DNA of 64,000 nt from positions 310,001 to 374,000 of the forward strand of contig NZ_JAPEOB010000001.1 in NCBI RefSeq assembly GCF_026341775.1, read 5' to 3'. This document shows, piece after piece, positions 16,084-25,123 of this stretch; position 1 is the first letter of the stretch, and every line of letters begins with the position of its first letter. The notes beneath the pieces were generated by a model. That model made no database searches. It saw only the letters and a program-made list of their open reading frames with translations, and was not told the origin of the DNA. The position numbers were made by a program, and so were the translations under genes. Source of the DNA: Streptomyces sp. NBC_00654. GTDB taxonomy: Bacteria > Actinomycetota > Actinomycetes > Streptomycetales > Streptomycetaceae.

Positions 16084-18222
16084 GCCGTCGTCCGGCGCCT
16101 GAGCCTTCGCGTCCTTCCCCGGCCCGGCCGGCTCGTACAGCTCGAACCAGATCGACTTGCCCTCGCCCCGGGGGTCGACTCCCCATGAGTCCGCCAGCAG
16201 CTCCATGAGCACCAGCCCCCGCCCGCTGGAGGCCATCTCGCCGGGCCGCCGCTTGTGCGGCAGTTCGTCGCTGGCGTCGGCCACCTCGACTCGGAGCCGC
16301 CGCTCGCCCCGCTCACCGGCCGCCTCGGCGACCATCAGCGCGTCGCCGTCCGTGTGGACCAGCACATTGGTGGCCATCTCCGAGAGCATCAGGACCGCCG
16401 AGTCGACCTGGTCCGGGTCGGCCCAGTCGTGCAGGAGCTCCCGCAGCTGCTGCCGGGCGACGGCGACCCGCTCGGGCTCGGCCTGGGCGATCGTCATCGC
16501 GGTGCGACGCGGCTGTGCGACCCGGGTCGTGGTGCTCTCGCGGCGGAGCACCAGCACCGCGATGTCGTCCTCGCGGCGGTCCGCCAGAGGCCCTGTCGTG
16601 TAGTGCGAGGTCGGCCCGTGCACGGCCTGGACCAGGGCGTCGGCGAGCTTCTCCAGATCCTCGACGGGCTGTTCCAGGACCGGCCGGAGCCGGGCCCAGC
16701 CGGTGGCCAGGTCGTGTCCGCCGGTCTCGATGAGCCCGTCCGTGCACAGCACGATCGTTTCTCCGGGCTCCAGGACCACCCGGGTCGTCGGGTAGTCCGA
16801 GTCCTCCTCGATGCCCAGCGGCAGCCCGCCCTCGGTCGGCCGGATGACCGCGGTGCCGTCGACACTGATCACCACCGGGTCCGGATGACCGGCACGGGCG
16901 ATGTCGAGCGTTCCGCCGACCGGGTCCACCTCCGCGTACAGGCAGGTCGCGAAGCGCGGGGCCGTGGCTTCGTCGCCGTCCCCGTCGCCCAGGTCCTCGT
17001 ACGCCTCGGTGAGCCCGGAGAGGAAGCGCGAGGCCCGGGAGAGCACGGCGTCGGGGCGGTGCCCCTCGGAGGCGTAGGCGCGCAGGGCGATGCGGAGCTG
17101 GCCCATCAGACCGGCCGCCCGCACGTCATGGCCCTGGACGTCGCCGATGACGAGCGCGATACGGCCGGTGGGCAGCGGGATCATGTCGTACCAGTCGCCG
17201 CCGACCTGGAGCCCGCCGCCGGTCGGGATGTAGCGCGCCGCCACCGTCATCCCGGGGATGTCCGGTCCCAGGGACGGCATCATCGAGCGCTGGAGTCCCA
17301 GGGACAGTTCGCGTTCGGTCTCGGCGACACCGGCACGGGCCAGCGCCTGCGCGAGCATCCGGGCGACGGTCGTGAGCACGGCACGCTCGTCGGGGGAGAA
17401 CGCCACGGGGTGCCGGAACCCCGCCATCCAGGCCCCCATCGTGCGGCCCGCGGAGACCAGGGGCAGGAAGGCCCAGGACTGGCGCCCGAAGCGGCGGGCG
17501 AGCGGCCAGGTGGCCGGGTAGCGGCTCCGGTAGTCGTCGGGGGAGGGGAGATAGATGGCCCGCCCCGTCCGGACGACCTCGGCGGCCGGGTAGTCGGTCT
17601 CCAGCGGCATGTCGGTGAACGGTTCCTCGTCCCCCGTGCTGTGCCCGTGGTGCCCGATGATGGTCAGCCGCTCCCCGGCGGCGCCGAAGACGGCGAGCCC
17701 GTCCGGCGAGAACCCCGGCATGGAGAGCGAGGCGGCGACCCGCAGCACCTCCTGGGTGGACCGGGCCTCGGCCAGTGCCCGCCCCGCGTCCAGCAGGAAC
17801 GCCTCCCTGGACCGGCGCCAGTCCCCGGTGATGGAGGTGTGCGCGGCGGTGGCGCCCGGCCGGGGCTCGGCGACCTCCTGGAGCGTGCCCATCAGCACAT
17901 AGCTCTCGGCGCCGTGTCCGGCCGGGTAGGTCGGCCTGGACCTGCTGCGTACGGTGCGCAGGACCCGGCCCCGCTCGTCCACGATCCGCAGCCGGGCCTC
18001 GGCCAGGGTGCCTTCGGCGACCGCCAGATTGACGACCCCGTAGATCTCGTTCCAGTCGACCGGGTGGAAACGGGAGCGCACCGCGGACTCCCGGTAGACG
18101 CCGGGCTCGGCGGGCAGCCCGAGCAGCCGGGCCGCCTCCCCGTCGAGGGTGACCGTGCCGGCGGCGTTGTCCCAGCGCCACAGACCTGTCGCGATCGCGG
18201 CCAGGATTTCCTCGGTGCGCAT
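16069..18222 (-). CDS. PAS-GAF-PP2C (SpoIIE-like) phosphatase with C-terminal HATPase domain
   Basis: 717 aa multidomain sensor. PAS about 1-120 (TGLWRWDNAAGTVTLDGEAA), GAF about 140-305 (FLPLVSAGRTMGAWMAGFRH), SpoIIE phosphatase about 330-560 with metal-site motifs GGDWYDMIPLPTGRIALVIG, DVQGHDVRAAGLMGQLR and LCTDGLIE...RREDDIAVLV, then an anti-sigma-factor-like kinase domain about 575-705 (LMLSEMATNVLVHTDGDALM; SSGRGLVLMELLADSWGVD). Such proteins both phosphorylate (HATPase) and dephosphorylate anti-anti-sigma factors, setting sigma-factor activity. No target is adjacent. A TAAAGT hexamer ends 6 nt before ATG 18222, so it may be leaderless. Divergent from aspS. Confidence 0.88.
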   Translation of the reverse strand: MRTEEILAAIATGLWRWDNAAGTVTLDGEAARLLGLPAEPGVYRESAVRSRFHPVDWNEIYGVVNLAVAEGTLAEARLRIVDERGRVLRTVRSRSRPTYPAGHGAESYVLMGTLQEVAEPRPGATAAHTSITGDWRRSREAFLLDAGRALAEARSTQEVLRVAASLSMPGFSPDGLAVFGAAGERLTIIGHHGHSTGDEEPFTDMPLETDYPAAEVVRTGRAIYLPSPDDYRSRYPATWPLARRFGRQSWAFLPLVSAGRTMGAWMAGFRHPVAFSPDERAVLTTVARMLAQALARAGVAETERELSLGLQRSMMPSLGPDIPGMTVAARYIPTGGGLQVGGDWYDMIPLPTGRIALVIGDVQGHDVRAAGLMGQLRIALRAYASEGHRPDAVLSRASRFLSGLTEAYEDLGDGDGDEATAPRFATCLYAEVDPVGGTLDIARAGHPDPVVISVDGTAVIRPTEGGLPLGIEEDSDYPTTRVVLEPGETIVLCTDGLIETGGHDLATGWARLRPVLEQPVEDLEKLADALVQAVHGPTSHYTTGPLADRREDDIAVLVLRRESTTTRVAQPRRTAMTIAQAEPERVAVARQQLRELLHDWADPDQVDSAVLMLSEMATNVLVHTDGDALMVAEAAGERGERRLRVEVADASDELPHKRRPGEMASSGRGLVLMELLADSWGVDPRGEGKSIWFELYEPAGPGKDAKAQAPDDGSGAG

Positions 18223-18397
18223 TGCCCCACTTTAGGAAGATGTACTCGGCCGACGCCACCGAGGGATGGTCGTACACGGGCATCCGCAGCCCTTACGGAT
18301 GATCTTGAACGGTCAAAGGCAATGAAGTGGTGCGGGCGCGGGCGGTAGCCTGGGGTGGCTGAATCCACCCCGAACCGCGAAGACTGGATGAACGACG

Positions 18398-20182
18398 ATG
18401 CATCGGTACAGGTCCCACACCTGCGGCGAGCTCCGCGCCTCTGACGTCGGCACCGACGTCCGGCTGAGCGGCTGGCTGCACAATCGCCGAGACCTGGGTG
18501 GCATCCTCTTCATCGATCTGCGCGACCACTACGGTCTGGTGCAGCTGGTCGCCCGCCCCGGCACGCCCGGCAACGACGCCCTGTCGAAGCTGACCAAGGA
18601 GACCGTCGTCCGTATCGACGGCAAGGTCTCCGCCCGCGGCGCCGACAACGTCAACCCGGAGCTGCCGACCGGTGAGATCGAGATCGAGGTCACCGAGGTC
18701 GAGGTGCTGGGCGAGGCCGCCCCGCTGCCCTTCACGATCAACGCCGAGGACGGGGTCAACGAGGAGCGGCGTCTGGAGTACCGCTTCCTGGACCTGCGCC
18801 GCGAGCGCATGCACCGCAACATCATGCTGCGCACCGCCGTCATCTCCGCGATCCGGCACAAGATGACCGCCCTCGGCTTCAACGAGATGGCGACCCCGAT
18901 CCTCACCGCGACCTCTCCCGAGGGCGCCCGTGACTTCGTGGTCCCGTCCCGGCTGAACCCCGGCAAGTTCTACGCCCTGCCGCAGGCCCCGCAGCAGTTC
19001 AAGCAGCTGCTGATGATCTCGGGCTTCGACCGGTACTTCCAGATCGCGCCGTGCTTCCGCGACGAGGACGCCCGCGCCGACCGCTCGCCGGGCGAGTTCT
19101 ACCAGCTCGACGTCGAGATGTCCTTCGTCGAGCAGGAGGACATCTTCCGGCCGATCGAGAAGCTGATGACCGAGCTCTTCGAGGAGTTCGGCAACGGCCG
19201 TCATGTCACCTCGCCGTTCCCGCGCATCCCGTTCCGCGAGTCGATGCTGAAGTACGGCAACGACAAGCCGGACCTGCGGGCCCAGCTGGAACTGGTCGAC
19301 ATCTCCGACGTCTTCGCGGACTCCGAGTTCAAGGCGTTCGCCGGCAAGCACGTCCGCGCCCTCCCGGTGCCGGACACCGCGGGCCAGTCCCGGAAGTTCT
19401 TCGACGGCCTCGGTGCCTACGCCGTCGAGCACGGCGCCAAGGGCCTCGCCTGGGTGCGTGTCGGCGAGGACGGCACGCTGGCCGGTCCGATCGCCAAGTT
19501 CCTCACCGAGACGGACGTCAAGACCCTCACCGAGCGGCTGTCGCTGGTCCCCGGCCACGCGGTCTTCTTCGGCGCGGGCGAGTTCGACGAGGTCTCCAAG
19601 ATCATGTCGGCCGTCCGGGTCGAGGCCGCCAAGCGGTCCGGCAACTTCGAGGAGGGCGTCTTCCGGTTCTGCTGGATCGTCGACTTCCCGATGTACGAGA
19701 AGGACGAGGAGACCGGGAAGATCGACTTCTCGCACAACCCCTTCTCGATGCCCCAGGGCGGACTTGAGGACCTGGAGACGAAGGACCCGCTGGACATCCT
19801 CGCCTGGCAGTACGACATCGTCTGCAACGGCATCGAGCTGTCCTCCGGCGCCATCCGTAACCACGAGCCCGAGCTGATGCTCAAGGCCTTCGAGATCGCC
19901 GGTTACGACCGCGAGACCGTCGAGCACGAGTTCGCGGGCATGCTCCGCGCCTTCCGCCTCGGCGCCCCGCCGCACGGTGGGATCGCCCCGGGTGTCGACC
20001 GCATCGTGATGCTGCTCGCGGACGAGCCGAACATCCGCGAGACGATCGCCTTCCCGCTCAACGGCAACGCCCAGGACCTGATGATGGGCGCTCCCACCGA
20101 GCTGGACGAGACCCGCCTGCGGGAGCTGAACATCCAGCTGCGCAAGCCGGTCGCCTCCTCGAAGGACAAGACCGAGAAGTAG
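18398..20182 (+). CDS. aspS: Aspartyl-tRNA synthetase
   Basis: 594 aa class II synthetase charging tRNA-Asp (or also tRNA-Asn). N-terminal OB-fold ([20 protein letters not shown]), flipping-loop region, motif 2 [20 protein letters not shown], bacterial GAD insertion (about 285-420; [20 protein letters not shown]) and motif 3 [20 protein letters not shown]. The bacterial length fits. ATG 18398 has a weak GGATGA ribosome site. An S. coelicolor equivalent is SCO3795 (from memory), close to the pirin gene, matching the order here. The transcript should end at a hairpin that overlaps a parS site. Confidence 0.95.
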   Translation: MHRYRSHTCGELRASDVGTDVRLSGWLHNRRDLGGILFIDLRDHYGLVQLVARPGTPGNDALSKLTKETVVRIDGKVSARGADNVNPELPTGEIEIEVTEVEVLGEAAPLPFTINAEDGVNEERRLEYRFLDLRRERMHRNIMLRTAVISAIRHKMTALGFNEMATPILTATSPEGARDFVVPSRLNPGKFYALPQAPQQFKQLLMISGFDRYFQIAPCFRDEDARADRSPGEFYQLDVEMSFVEQEDIFRPIEKLMTELFEEFGNGRHVTSPFPRIPFRESMLKYGNDKPDLRAQLELVDISDVFADSEFKAFAGKHVRALPVPDTAGQSRKFFDGLGAYAVEHGAKGLAWVRVGEDGTLAGPIAKFLTETDVKTLTERLSLVPGHAVFFGAGEFDEVSKIMSAVRVEAAKRSGNFEEGVFRFCWIVDFPMYEKDEETGKIDFSHNPFSMPQGGLEDLETKDPLDILAWQYDIVCNGIELSSGAIRNHEPELMLKAFEIAGYDRETVEHEFAGMLRAFRLGAPPHGGIAPGVDRIVMLLADEPNIRETIAFPLNGNAQDLMMGAPTELDETRLRELNIQLRKPVASSKDKTEK

Positions 20183-20192
20183 TCCCGCGCCC

Positions 20193-20206
20193 GTTTCACG
20201 TGAAAC
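20193..20206. other. parS site (ParB binding)
   Basis: Perfect GTTTCACGTGAAAC, the Streptomyces parS consensus, 11 nt after the aspS stop. Its last 4 nt form the base of the aspS terminator stem. parS sites cluster near oriC, so this helps place the window. Confidence 0.9.
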
Positions 20207-20236
20207 AGTCCCCGGTCACCTGATCGGGGACTGTTT
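20203..20236 (+). terminator. aspS terminator overlapping parS
   Basis: 12-bp perfect stem (20203-20214 with 20225-20236) and a 10-nt loop, ending in TTTCGTT. Its 5' arm starts inside parS. Confidence 0.8.
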
Positions 20237-20479
20237 CGTTGTGCGGGGCCCCGCGGGTGACGGACCGTGCGGGGCCGACGGGCGATGAGCGGTAACTGCG
20301 GCGCACCCAACTGACCGGCGCGTACGGGCACGTGGAGTTCGGGCCCGTCCCGCCCCGGTCACCGGTACAGCCGGATGGCCCCGGTCCGGATTCGGCCGGG
20401 CCGGGCCCGGCAAAGACTGGCACCTGAGACCACGTGCCGTGCCGTGCCGGCCGCCGGAACCACCGAGGAGCCCGCCACC
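20237..20479. other. Intergenic region upstream of the L,D-transpeptidase
   Basis: 243 nt holding the promoter of the transpeptidase gene. Apart from a CGTGC-rich run near 20430-20445 no defined element was seen. Confidence 0.4.
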
Positions 20480-21265
20480 GTGTCCGTCCCCCGCCGCCCG
20501 TCCCTCCGTTCCACCGCCCCGTTCCTCCTTCTGATCCTGCTCCTCACCGGCTGCTCCATGGTCGCCCCGGACGCCTCGCCCGCCGGTCCCCCACGCGGTG
20601 CGGCGGGCCCGGAACCCGCGGTGGAGGCCATGCGTGCCGCCCCGTCCAGCCCCGCACCGCCCGCCCGTCCCGCCGAGATCCCGGGCCTGGGTCCGGGGAC
20701 CAGGGCCCTGATCCCGTCCACCGCCCTCCAGGCGTTCGTGGTGACCGGCGAGGCCGCCGACTCCCACCGGGCCACCGCCGCGCTCTACACCCGGGACGCC
20801 CCGGCGAGGAGCTGGAGAAGGGTGACCGCCCCCTGGCCCGCGCACAACGGGATGAAGGGGTGGACGGACCTCCATGTCGCGGGCGACCTCAAGTCCCCCA
20901 ACGGCGTCTACTCGCTCACCGACGCGGGCGGCAGGCTGCCCGACCCCGGCTCCCTGCTGCCGTACGACGAGCAGCCGCACTTCGCGGTGAGCGGTGACGG
21001 GTTCTTCGGCGAACCCCTGGAGGGGTCCTTCGACTACGTGGTCGCCATCAACTACAACCGCGCGGAAGGCGTCAGCCCCCTGGACCGCGCCCGGCCGCTC
21101 GGCCTGGAGCGCGGCGGCGGTATCTGGATCCATGTGGACCACGGCGGACCGACCCAGGGCTGTGTCTCGCTCCCGGAGGAGCGGATGAAGGAACTCCTGC
21201 TCACCCTCGACCCGGCGAAGAAACCGGTGATCGTGATGGGCGACGCCGCCGCGCTGGGGCGCTGA
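20480..21265 (+). CDS. Lipoprotein L,D-transpeptidase-like (YkuD fold) protein
   Basis: 261 aa. A signal peptide with a strong hydrophobic core (TAPFLLLILLLTGCS) ends in lipobox LTGC, so the enzyme is anchored outside the membrane. The C-terminal catalytic block HVDHGGPTQGCVSLP carries His (218/221) and Cys228, matching the HxxxxxxxxGC[IV] core of L,D-transpeptidases, which make 3-3 peptidoglycan crosslinks or attach proteins. It lacks an Ig-like domain and is short, so it may be a YkuD-like carboxypeptidase or regulator instead. GTG 20480 follows GAGGAG at 20465-20470; the open frame extends upstream but the signal peptide fixes the start. Confidence 0.75.
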   Translation: MSVPRRPSLRSTAPFLLLILLLTGCSMVAPDASPAGPPRGAAGPEPAVEAMRAAPSSPAPPARPAEIPGLGPGTRALIPSTALQAFVVTGEAADSHRATAALYTRDAPARSWRRVTAPWPAHNGMKGWTDLHVAGDLKSPNGVYSLTDAGGRLPDPGSLLPYDEQPHFAVSGDGFFGEPLEGSFDYVVAINYNRAEGVSPLDRARPLGLERGGGIWIHVDHGGPTQGCVSLPEERMKELLLTLDPAKKPVIVMGDAAALGR

Positions 21266-21286
21266 GACCGTGCCGCGGCAGACCTC

Positions 21287-21341
21287 GACAGCACAGGGGC
21301 CCGGGACCGATCACTCATCGGTCCCGGGCCCCTGCGCTGTC
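21287..21341. terminator. Bidirectional terminator between the transpeptidase gene and metG
   Basis: 25-bp stem with one mismatch (21287-21311 with 21317-21341) around a 5-nt loop, between convergent genes. Confidence 0.85.
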
Positions 21342-21357
21342 TGATCCGACACAGGCC

Positions 21358-22935
21358 CTAGGCGGTCGGCTTCTCCTCCAGACGCGGGAACAGCACCGCG
21401 CCCTTGGTGACGGTCGTGCCCGCGGGCAGCAGACCCCAGGTGCCCGCGTCCTGGACCCGCTGGTCGGCCAGGGCGCCCAGGGACGCCTCGGCGCCCAGCG
21501 ACTCCCACAACTTCTGCGAGGTGTCCGGCATGACGGCGTTCAGCAGGACCGCCACCCCGCGCAGCGCCTCGGCGGCGGTGTACAGGATCGTCGCGAGCCG
21601 CGCCTGGCCCTCAGGGGAGGTGTCCTTGGCGACCTTCCACGGCTCCTGCTCCGTGATGTAGCCGTTGACCTGCTTCACGAAGTCGAAGATGGCCAGGATG
21701 CCCGCCTGGAAGTCCAGCTCCTCGCCGATCAGCCGGTCGGCCGCGGTGACCGCCGCCGCCAGACCTTCCTGGACGGCCCGCTCGGCGTCACCGGCGGCCG
21801 TGGCCTCCGGCAGCGCACCGCCGAAGTACTTGCCGACCATGGCGGCGACGCGCGAGGCGAGGTTGCCGTAGTCGTTGGCGAGCTCGGAGGTGTAGCGGGC
21901 GGAGAAGTCCTCCCAGGAGAACGAGCCGTCGCTGCCGAACGCGATGGCGCGCAGGAAGTACCAGCGGTACGCGTCCACACCGAAGTGCGAGGTCAGGTCC
22001 TGCGGCTTGATGCCGGTCAGGTTCGACTTCGACATCTTCTCGCCGCCGACCATCAGCCAGCCGTTGGCCGCGATCCGGCCCGGCAGCGGAAGCCCCTGCG
22101 CCATCAGCATCGCGGGCCAGATGACCGCGTGGAAGCGCAGGATGTCCTTGCCGACCAGGTGCACATCGGCCGGGAAAGTCCCGTCGAACTTCTCCTGGTT
22201 GGCGCCGTAGCCGACCGCCGTCGCGTAGTTGAGCAGCGCGTCGATCCACACATAGATGACGTGCTTCTCGTCCCACGGCACCGGGACGCCCCAGTCGAAG
22301 GTCGAGCGGGAGATCGACAGGTCCTGAAGGCCCTGCTTGACGAAGTTGACGACCTCGTTGCGGGCCGACTCGGGCTGGATGAAGCCGGGGTTGGCCGCGT
22401 AGAACTCCAGCAGCTTCGGGCCGTACTCGCTCAGCTTGAAGAAGTAGTTCTCCTCCTTGAGGATCTCCACCGGCTTCTTGTGGATCGGGCACAGCTTCGT
22501 GCCGTCCTCGGCCTCGATGAGGTCGCCCGGGAGCTTGTACTCCTCGCAGCCCACGCAGTACGGGCCTTCGTACCCGCCCTTGTAGATCTCGTCCTTGTCG
22601 TACAGGTCCTGCACGAACTCCTGCACACGGTCGGTGTGCCGCTTCTCCGTCGTACGGATGAAGTCGTCGTTCGCGATGTTCAGATGCTCCCAGAGGGGCT
22701 TCCACGCCTCTTCGACGAGCTTGTCGCACCAAGCCTGCGGAGTGACGTTGTTCGCCTCGGCAGTGCGCATGATCTTCTGACCGTGCTCGTCCGTGCCGGT
22801 GAGGTACCACACCTTCTCGCCACGCTGGCGGTGCCAGCGGGTGAGCACGTCGCCTGCGACGGTCGTGTAGGCGTGGCCCAGGTGAGGAGCGTCGTTGACG
22901 TAGTAGATGGGGGTCGATACGTAGAAGGAATTCAC
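21358..22935 (-). CDS. metG: Methionyl-tRNA synthetase
   Basis: 525 aa class I synthetase. HIGH-type signature PHLGHAYTTVAGDVLTRWHR, zinc-knuckle-like connective region (YCVGCEEYKLPGDLIE ... LCPIHKKPVE), WIDALLNYATAVGY, and KMSKS in GGEKMSKSNLTGIKPQD. It lacks the C-terminal tRNA-binding (EMAP) domain of longer E. coli-type enzymes, which is normal for actinobacteria. Start GTG 22935 with GAAGG upstream. Convergent with the transpeptidase gene through a shared terminator; divergent from the two-component pair. Confidence 0.95.
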   Translation of the reverse strand: MNSFYVSTPIYYVNDAPHLGHAYTTVAGDVLTRWHRQRGEKVWYLTGTDEHGQKIMRTAEANNVTPQAWCDKLVEEAWKPLWEHLNIANDDFIRTTEKRHTDRVQEFVQDLYDKDEIYKGGYEGPYCVGCEEYKLPGDLIEAEDGTKLCPIHKKPVEILKEENYFFKLSEYGPKLLEFYAANPGFIQPESARNEVVNFVKQGLQDLSISRSTFDWGVPVPWDEKHVIYVWIDALLNYATAVGYGANQEKFDGTFPADVHLVGKDILRFHAVIWPAMLMAQGLPLPGRIAANGWLMVGGEKMSKSNLTGIKPQDLTSHFGVDAYRWYFLRAIAFGSDGSFSWEDFSARYTSELANDYGNLASRVAAMVGKYFGGALPEATAAGDAERAVQEGLAAAVTAADRLIGEELDFQAGILAIFDFVKQVNGYITEQEPWKVAKDTSPEGQARLATILYTAAEALRGVAVLLNAVMPDTSQKLWESLGAEASLGALADQRVQDAGTWGLLPAGTTVTKGAVLFPRLEEKPTA

Positions 22936-23085
22936 GCCTTCGCCCCCTGCTTCTCGGATCCAGTGGCCGCCATGGTCGAAATCCTAACGGCCTGTGGGAG
23001 ATCCCCTCACATCGATAAACGCCGCCGGCCCCGGGAAGGGCCTGCTGAGCGCCCCGGGAGCCCCGCCCCGCATGTGCCGGGCGCC

Positions 23086-23105
23086 TGTGGACAGCCTGTG
23101 GAGAG
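23086..23105. promoter_or_regulatory. Two adjacent DnaA-box-like sequences
   Basis: TGTGGACAG (23086-23094) and TGTGGAGAG (23097-23105), 11 nt apart in the metG/response-regulator intergenic region. On the other strand they read CTGTCCACA and CTCTCCACA, fitting the relaxed Streptomyces DnaA box (Y-Y-V-TCCACA). Not the preferred TTGTCCACA, so function is uncertain. Confidence 0.35.
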
Positions 23106-23189
23106 CTTTGCGAAACATGCCTTCCGGTAATTAAGACGCATCCTGGGAGGGAGTGGACACGCATGCACGAGGCAGGGGACATCACGATG

Positions 23190-23840
23190 CGGGTACTTGT
23201 CGCCGAGGACGAGGAGATCCTGGCGGAGCTGGTCGCGACCGGGCTGCGCCGGGCCGGGTTCGCGGTCGACACGGTGTACAGCGGTGACGCGGCACTCGCC
23301 TATCTCGGGCTGCACGACTACGACGTCGTCGTCCTCGACCGCGATCTGCCCCGCGTGCACGGCGACGACGTGGCCCGCAGACTGGTCGCCTCCGGCTCCC
23401 GGACCAGGATCCTGATGCTCACCGCCTCCGGGACCATGGAGGACCGCGTCGCCGGGCTCGACCTCGGCGCCGACGACTACGTGGCCAAGCCGTTCGAGTT
23501 CCCCGAGCTGGTCTCACGGGTACGCGCGCTGCGGCGGCGCAGCGCCAGGCCCGTACCGCCGCAGCTGGAGCGGCACGGAATCCGGCTCGACACCGTACGG
23601 CGGGCCGCGTCCCGGGACGGCCGGGACCTGGATCTGTCACCGAAGGAGTTCACGGTGCTCCAGCTGCTCCTGGAGGCCGACGGCGGGACCGTCAGCGCGG
23701 AGGAGCTGCTGGAGCGGGCCTGGGACGCCAACGCCGACCCGTTCACCGGGGCCGTCCGCGTCTGCATGAGCAAGCTGCGCGGCAAGCTCGGTGAGCCCGC
23801 GCTGATCCGTACCGTGCAGGGCGTCGGGTACGCCCTGTGA
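23190..23840 (+). CDS. OmpR-family response regulator
   Basis: 216 aa. Receiver domain with acidic pair AEDEE, phosphoacceptor Asp in DYDVVVLDRDLPRVHGDDV, Thr in ILMLTASGTM and Lys in GADDYVAKPFEFPELV. The C-terminal winged helix is RRAASRDGRDLDLSPKEFTV ... [32 protein letters not shown]. It would be phosphorylated by the adjacent kinase and bind promoter DNA. ATG 23190 was preferred (AGGGGA 8 nt upstream and start of the canonical MRVLVAEDEE); ATG 23163 with its own GGGAGGGAG is possible. The stop overlaps the kinase GTG as GTGA. Confidence 0.9.
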   Translation, partial: RVLVAEDEEILAELVATGLRRAGFAVDTVYSGDAALAYLGLHDYDVVVLDRDLPRVHGDDVARRLVASGSRTRILMLTASGTMEDRVAGLDLGADDYVAKPFEFPELVSRVRALRRRSARPVPPQLERHGIRLDTVRRAASRDGRDLDLSPKEFTVLQLLLEADGGTVSAEELLERAWDANADPFTGAVRVCMSKLRGKLGEPALIRTVQGVGYAL

Positions 23841-25123
23841 AGCGGCGGTCCTGGTTCCCGCGGGTGCCCGGCGCGGCGAGGACGCCGCGCTCCACGATCC
23901 GGACCCGCATCGCCCTCGTGTACGGCGGGGTGTTCCTCGTCCTGGGGACGGCGCTGCTCGCCACCGTCAACCTGGCCTCCCGCGCCGGTACGGACTCCCA
24001 GGCGCGGGCCATCGCCTCCTCGGCGGCGGTCGTGCAGCCGGGCTACGCGGTGAACGGACCCCTCATCACCCGAAGACGGCTCGGACCGCCCACCGTCTAC
24101 GACCTCACCGACCATGTCAGCGATGCCGCCGGGCAGCAGCTCATGTACTGGTCGGTCGCCGCGCTGCTCGTGATGACGGCGTGCGCGGTCGGCGTGGGCT
24201 GGTGGACCGCCGGGCGGGTGCTGCGGCCCGTCCACGCGATGACCGCGAAGGCCCGCCGGCTCTCCGAGCACACCCTGCACGAGCGCATCGCGTCCAGCGG
24301 CCCGGACGACGAACTGAAGGAGCTGGGCGAGACCCTCGACGCGCTGCTGGCGCGGCTGGAGAAGGCGTTCGACAGCCAGCGGCGGTTCATCGCCAACGCC
24401 TCGCACGAGCTGCGGACCCCGCTGGCGACCCAGCGGGCGGCGATCCAGGTGGGGCTGGACGACCCGACCCCGGAGGATCTCGTCCGGACCCGGCAGATGC
24501 TCCTGGACGCCAACCGGCGAAGCGAGCGGCTCATCGAAGGGCTGCTGGTGCTGGCCCGCAGCGAACGCGGGCTGGCGTCGGGCGAGCGCGAGGCGGTCGG
24601 CTTCGCCCGGGTGGTGGAGGAAGAGGTCGCCCGGCAGCACTCCCGGCTGCGCGCCGCGCGCCGGGCCCGGGGCGGGCCGGAGACGGACGGGATCGACGTG
24701 CGGACCGTGGTGAGCGGGCCCTGCACCGTACGGGGCAACCGGCTGCTGCTCGCCCAGTTGGTGGCCAACCTGCTGGCCAACGCCACGACGTACAACGTGC
24801 CCGGCGGGTATGTGGAGGTGTCGCTGACGGCGGAGGGGCGCCTGGCGGTGCGCAACACCGGCCCGATGGTGGCCGAGGCGGACATCCCGGGGTTCTTCGA
24901 GCCGTTCCGGCGGGGCGAGGGCCGGGACCGGATGGGTCCGGGGTCCGGGCTCGGCCTTTCGATCGTACGTTCTATCGCTGAGGCCCATGGCGGTACGGTC
25001 ACGGCGGTTCCGGGCCCGGAGGGCGGCCTCGCCGTGACCGTACGGCTACCGGTGGATCAGCCTCCGGTCACGGTCTCGCGGGCCGCGATCCAGGCGGGCA
25101 GTCCGGCCAGGATCTCCCGGTAG
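23837..25123 (+). CDS. Two-component sensor histidine kinase
   Basis: 428 aa. Two membrane segments ([40 protein letters not shown]) flank a short extracellular sensor of about 90 residues, then HAMP, H-box [21 protein letters not shown]-box [13 protein letters not shown] and [18 protein letters not shown]. The D-box position reads [14 protein letters not shown], without the usual Asp-x-Gly-x-Gly, a pattern also seen in other Streptomyces CutS-like kinases. Starts at GTG 23837, overlapping the regulator stop, so the pair is coupled. The last 67 nt overlap the convergent VWA gene. Confidence 0.9.
   Translation: MKRRSWFPRVPGAARTPRSTIRTRIALVYGGVFLVLGTALLATVNLASRAGTDSQARAIASSAAVVQPGYAVNGPLITRRRLGPPTVYDLTDHVSDAAGQQLMYWSVAALLVMTACAVGVGWWTAGRVLRPVHAMTAKARRLSEHTLHERIASSGPDDELKELGETLDALLARLEKAFDSQRRFIANASHELRTPLATQRAAIQVGLDDPTPEDLVRTRQMLLDANRRSERLIEGLLVLARSERGLASGEREAVGFARVVEEEVARQHSRLRAARRARGGPETDGIDVRTVVSGPCTVRGNRLLLAQLVANLLANATTYNVPGGYVEVSLTAEGRLAVRNTGPMVAEADIPGFFEPFRRGEGRDRMGPGSGLGLSIVRSIAEAHGGTVTAVPGPEGGLAVTVRLPVDQPPVTVSRAAIQAGSPARISR

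Noticed and set aside
20465..20470. Start of the L,D-transpeptidase at ATG 20375
   Set aside because: The upstream 35 residues precede the signal peptide and the GAGGAG ribosome site, so GTG 20480 is used.
23837..25123. Kinase interpreted as inactive because the D-box Asp is missing
   Set aside because: The same VRNTGP-type replacement occurs in other Streptomyces kinases believed active; not enough to call it broken.
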